This document shows positions 31,497 through 32,866 of a stretch of DNA of 32,866 nt, in pieces. Position numbers and translations under genes: made by a program. Numbering within the stretch: the stretch's first letter is position 1; each line of letters starts with the position of its first letter. The stretch is from Bacteriovoracaceae bacterium (GTDB lineage: Bacteria; Bdellovibrionota; Bacteriovoracia; Bacteriovoracales; Bacteriovoracaceae): positions 1 to 32,866 of the forward strand of contig CANHJD010000012.1 of assembly GCA_947461145.1 (NCBI GenBank), written 5' to 3'. The notes under the pieces were generated by a model. The model was not told the origin of the DNA. It was given only the letters and a program-made list of their open reading frames with translations, and did no database searches.

Positions 31497-31851
31497 CTTC
31501 TTTAATATTACTAATCAGTCCAAATAATTTTGATTCTTTATTCTTTATACACTCAAGTACATCGGAACGACTAATCAAAATAATTTTTGAATCCTTCTTC
31601 ACCTTACAGCCAAACTTAACGGGTTCTTGATTAATAATATGATGAATACCTAGCAGATAACCAGAAGTAATTTTTTCCAGGATTTTTGATTTCTTAGTCA
31701 GTTCAATCTCTCCATCAATAAGCGCAATTCCTGCATTGGGAATTTGTTTCTCATAGACTAAGTCGCAGTCATTATTGATAGAAAGAATTTCGTGAGTTTC
31801 TTTAAGTGTCTTTATTGCTTTTTCTGACAACTTATTGATTTTTTTCTTCAT
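31468..31851 (-). CDS. Short cNMP-binding-fold (Crp-like) protein without DNA-binding domain
   Basis: The 127-residue protein resembles a reduced cyclic-nucleotide-binding beta-barrel: EKQIPNAGIALIDGEIELTKKSKILEKITSGYLLGIHHIINQEP corresponds to 'G..a.....l..G.....' with a roll, and VKFGCKVKKDSKIILISRSDVLECI to the last strands. The N-terminal helix is lysine-rich and the C-terminus ends in a charged tail (KEDEKTKQSKK). No HTH follows, and the phosphate-binding cassette is not clearly kept, so it may be a partner or sensor instead of a full regulator. It lies 61 bases after the crp/fnr stop and overlaps the ATP-cone gene, so translation is likely coupled. Recognition is by pattern only. Confidence 0.6.
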   Translation of the reverse strand: MKKKINKLSEKAIKTLKETHEILSINNDCDLVYEKQIPNAGIALIDGEIELTKKSKILEKITSGYLLGIHHIINQEPVKFGCKVKKDSKIILISRSDVLECIKNKESKLFGLISNIKEDEKTKQSKK

Positions 31852-31912
31852 GGCTAAATATTAATTCAACCATGAAAAAAGAAATATGTTCTAGATCATT
31901 AAATTAAATGAT

Positions 31913-32626
31913 TCAGAAATTAAGATTGGCAAATTCAAGTAGGCGATCTTCGTCGACGACAAAAATTGTCTTACCTTCTTGCTCAATGAGGCCTTCCTCT
32001 TTGAATTCGGATATAAACCTGATGACTGTTTCATTCGCAGTTCCCACCATTGATGCCATCTCTTCACGAGTGAGTTTAATATCAAGGCGCCAACGATTTC
32101 CTTCCTTAATTCCGTAGGTCTTTTTGAGCATAAGGAGAAGCTCGGCTAGTCTTTCCCGAACGTTCTTCTGAGAGAGGGCAGCACTTCTTGCCTCTGCAGA
32201 CCCCATTTCTTTACTTAGTTTTTGGATGAGATTAAGGGCAATAGTGGGTTCTTTTTGTACTGCCTTATAGATAAATTTTTTATCAAGAAAGCAAATTGCG
32301 GAATCCTCTATCACCGTGGCAGTGGCAGTGTAGTTTTCTTCGCTGAATAGGCTACGGTGGCCAAGAACATCTCCAGGGCCTGCAATGCGAATGATGGATT
32401 CTTTTCCATCGTTGCCTAGTTTAGAAACTTTGATTTTGCCGCTACTTATACAGTAAAGACCAAATGGAGGGTTCCCTTGGAAAAAGATTGTCTGACCTTT
32501 TTTATAGAGGTTCATTACCTTATTGTGGTTTACATCAGTGAGAGCAGCGTGCTCAAGTTGACAGAAAATACCCTTATCTTTTGAAACACAATGATCGCAA
32601 TCAACATTTTTAAAAGTGGTCGTCAT
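31913..32626 (-). CDS. Crp/Fnr-family regulator with FNR-like cysteines
   Basis: The 237-residue transcription factor has an N-terminal cysteine patch (Cys10, Cys13, Cys22: DCDHCVSKDKGIFCQL), a cNMP-type barrel at about 30-120 (KKGQTIFFQGNPPFGLYCISSGKIKVSK ... GPGDVLGHRSLF), the dimer helix at about 123-165 and the HTH at about 185-212 (TREEMASMVGTANETVIRF). Cys112 lies near the place of E. coli FNR Cys122, so a [4Fe-4S] cluster sensing O2 or NO is plausible. The recognition helix keeps Glu199 and Arg203 of the FNR E-x2-SR motif but has Ile202 instead of Ser. GAGG precedes the ATG. It probably controls boxes of TGAT-N4-(A/G)TCA type, one of which is upstream of its own gene. Confidence 0.9.
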   Translation of the reverse strand: MTTTFKNVDCDHCVSKDKGIFCQLEHAALTDVNHNKVMNLYKKGQTIFFQGNPPFGLYCISSGKIKVSKLGNDGKESIIRIAGPGDVLGHRSLFSEENYTATATVIEDSAICFLDKKFIYKAVQKEPTIALNLIQKLSKEMGSAEARSAALSQKNVRERLAELLLMLKKTYGIKEGNRWRLDIKLTREEMASMVGTANETVIRFISEFKEEGLIEQEGKTIFVVDEDRLLEFANLNF

Positions 32627-32656
32627 ATGATCCTCTATCTTCTAAATACCTTTATT

Positions 32657-32696
32657 TTTATATCACAATTCAGTCAAAAAAAACTGATCCAGGTCA
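32657..32696 (-). promoter_or_regulatory. Promoter of the Crp/Fnr gene with an FNR/Dnr-like box
   Basis: On the minus strand TGACCTGGATCA (32685-32696) matches TGAC-N4-ATCA, an Anr/Dnr-type site; TATAAA at 32657-32662 is a good -10 element. A transcription start near 32650 puts the box centre about 40 bases upstream, class II spacing. This suggests autoregulation. A weak inverted repeat (TCAGT ... ACTGA, 32670-32687) overlaps the box. The gap 32627-32726 otherwise contains no gene. Confidence 0.5.
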
Positions 32697-32726
32697 TGTT
32701 TTCAGGCTAATTTGACAGGGCTCCAG

Positions 32727-32866
32727 CTACTTAGAAGCTTTCCTCGATTTTATCAGATTTTCTAGTTCTAATATTTCAAATTGAATTTCCTTTGGAATGT
32801 GAGTTCCAGATGAACCTGAAAACTCAAACTCAACACTTTCCTTATATTCTTCGAGGCATTTTGAAG
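32727..32866 (-). CDS. C-terminal end of an unidentified protein (partial)
   Basis: An open frame enters from the right edge on the minus strand and ends at TAG 32727-32729 after 45 codons (SKCLEEYKESVEFEFSG ... LELENLIKSRKASK). The residues are acidic, then Lys/Arg-rich, with no recognised motif. No start lies within the window, so it may be the end of a real gene or a chance frame. The other two minus-strand frames stop early or contain less protein-like sequence. Confidence 0.4.
   Translation of the reverse strand, partial: SKCLEEYKESVEFEFSGSSGTHIPKEIQFEILELENLIKSRKASK

Noticed and set aside
31895-31912. AT-only inverted repeat (ATCATT/AATGAT) after the Crp/Fnr gene
   Set aside because: Too weak (mostly A-T pairs) and without a T-run on the minus strand to act as a terminator.
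1-32866. CRISPR arrays, tRNA/rRNA genes, insertion sequences, prophage
   Set aside because: No repeated spacer arrays, tRNA-like cloverleaf or transposase/integrase motifs were seen on either strand by reading; a computed tRNA or repeat scan was not possible.

Overview
The window is AT-rich (by eye GC in the high 30s), gene-dense bacterial DNA with short intergenic gaps, Shine-Dalgarno-led genes and Gram-negative envelope functions. The gene set (AlkB-type hydroxylase, PDH-like complex with its own acyl carrier protein, a giant NdvB-like glucan synthase, TorF-type porin, cryptochrome-DASH, RlmF, DUF475/TerC) fits a low-GC, free-living or predatory proteobacterium-like lineage. My best guess is Bdellovibrionota (Bacteriovorax/Peredibacter-like), but that is an inference from style, not proof. 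No tRNA, rRNA, CRISPR, phage or IS element was seen, and no gap between genes exceeds 200 bases. LAYOUT. (1) 1-5364, plus strand: the C-terminal end of an alkane-monooxygenase-like gene, then a tight operon of acetyl-CoA synthetase, 2-oxoacid dehydrogenase E1 alpha, E1 beta, lipoyl E2 and a dedicated acyl carrier protein. No E3 is present. (2) 5336-7771: an SDR dehydrogenase (minus) and a secreted GH16 beta-glucanase (plus) diverge from an 81-base promoter region. (3) 7768-17376, minus: an 8.5-kb cyclic beta-1,2-glucan synthase gene, a TorF-like outer-membrane protein and a 54-residue basic protein. (4) 17575-20700, plus: a stress operon of Hsp20, universal stress protein, phosphoribosyltransferase, CBS-pair protein and alpha/beta hydrolase. 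(5) 20818-24779: an alanine-glyoxylate-type aminotransferase converging on a minus-strand set of photolyase/cryptochrome, OsmC and RlmN. (6) 24979-29333: a secreted gluzincin protease (TTG start), a strong bidirectional terminator, a DUF475 membrane protein, RlmF with a MazG-like pyrophosphohydrolase, and a 37-residue charged protein. (7) 29355-32866, minus: a beta-CASP metallo-beta-lactamase ribonuclease, an ATP-cone/Mrr-like nuclease, a mini cNMP-fold protein, a full Crp/Fnr regulator with FNR-like cysteines, and the end of one more gene. HOW IT MAY WORK TOGETHER. Four intergenic regions carry an FNR/Dnr-like core (TGAT, four bases, ATCA or GTCA): upstream of the acs-E1-E2-ACP operon, between SDR and GH16, upstream of the Hsp20 operon (shared with the glucan-synthase side), and upstream of the crp/fnr gene itself, where it sits about 41 bases before a predicted start of transcription. 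This suggests that one oxygen- or redox-responsive regulon, encoded in the same window, ties central acetyl metabolism, envelope glucan and a dormancy-like stress operon together. The stress operon resembles, in content, the DosR dormancy regulon of mycobacteria. This is the main candidate for an undescribed system here; all of it is prediction from sequence.
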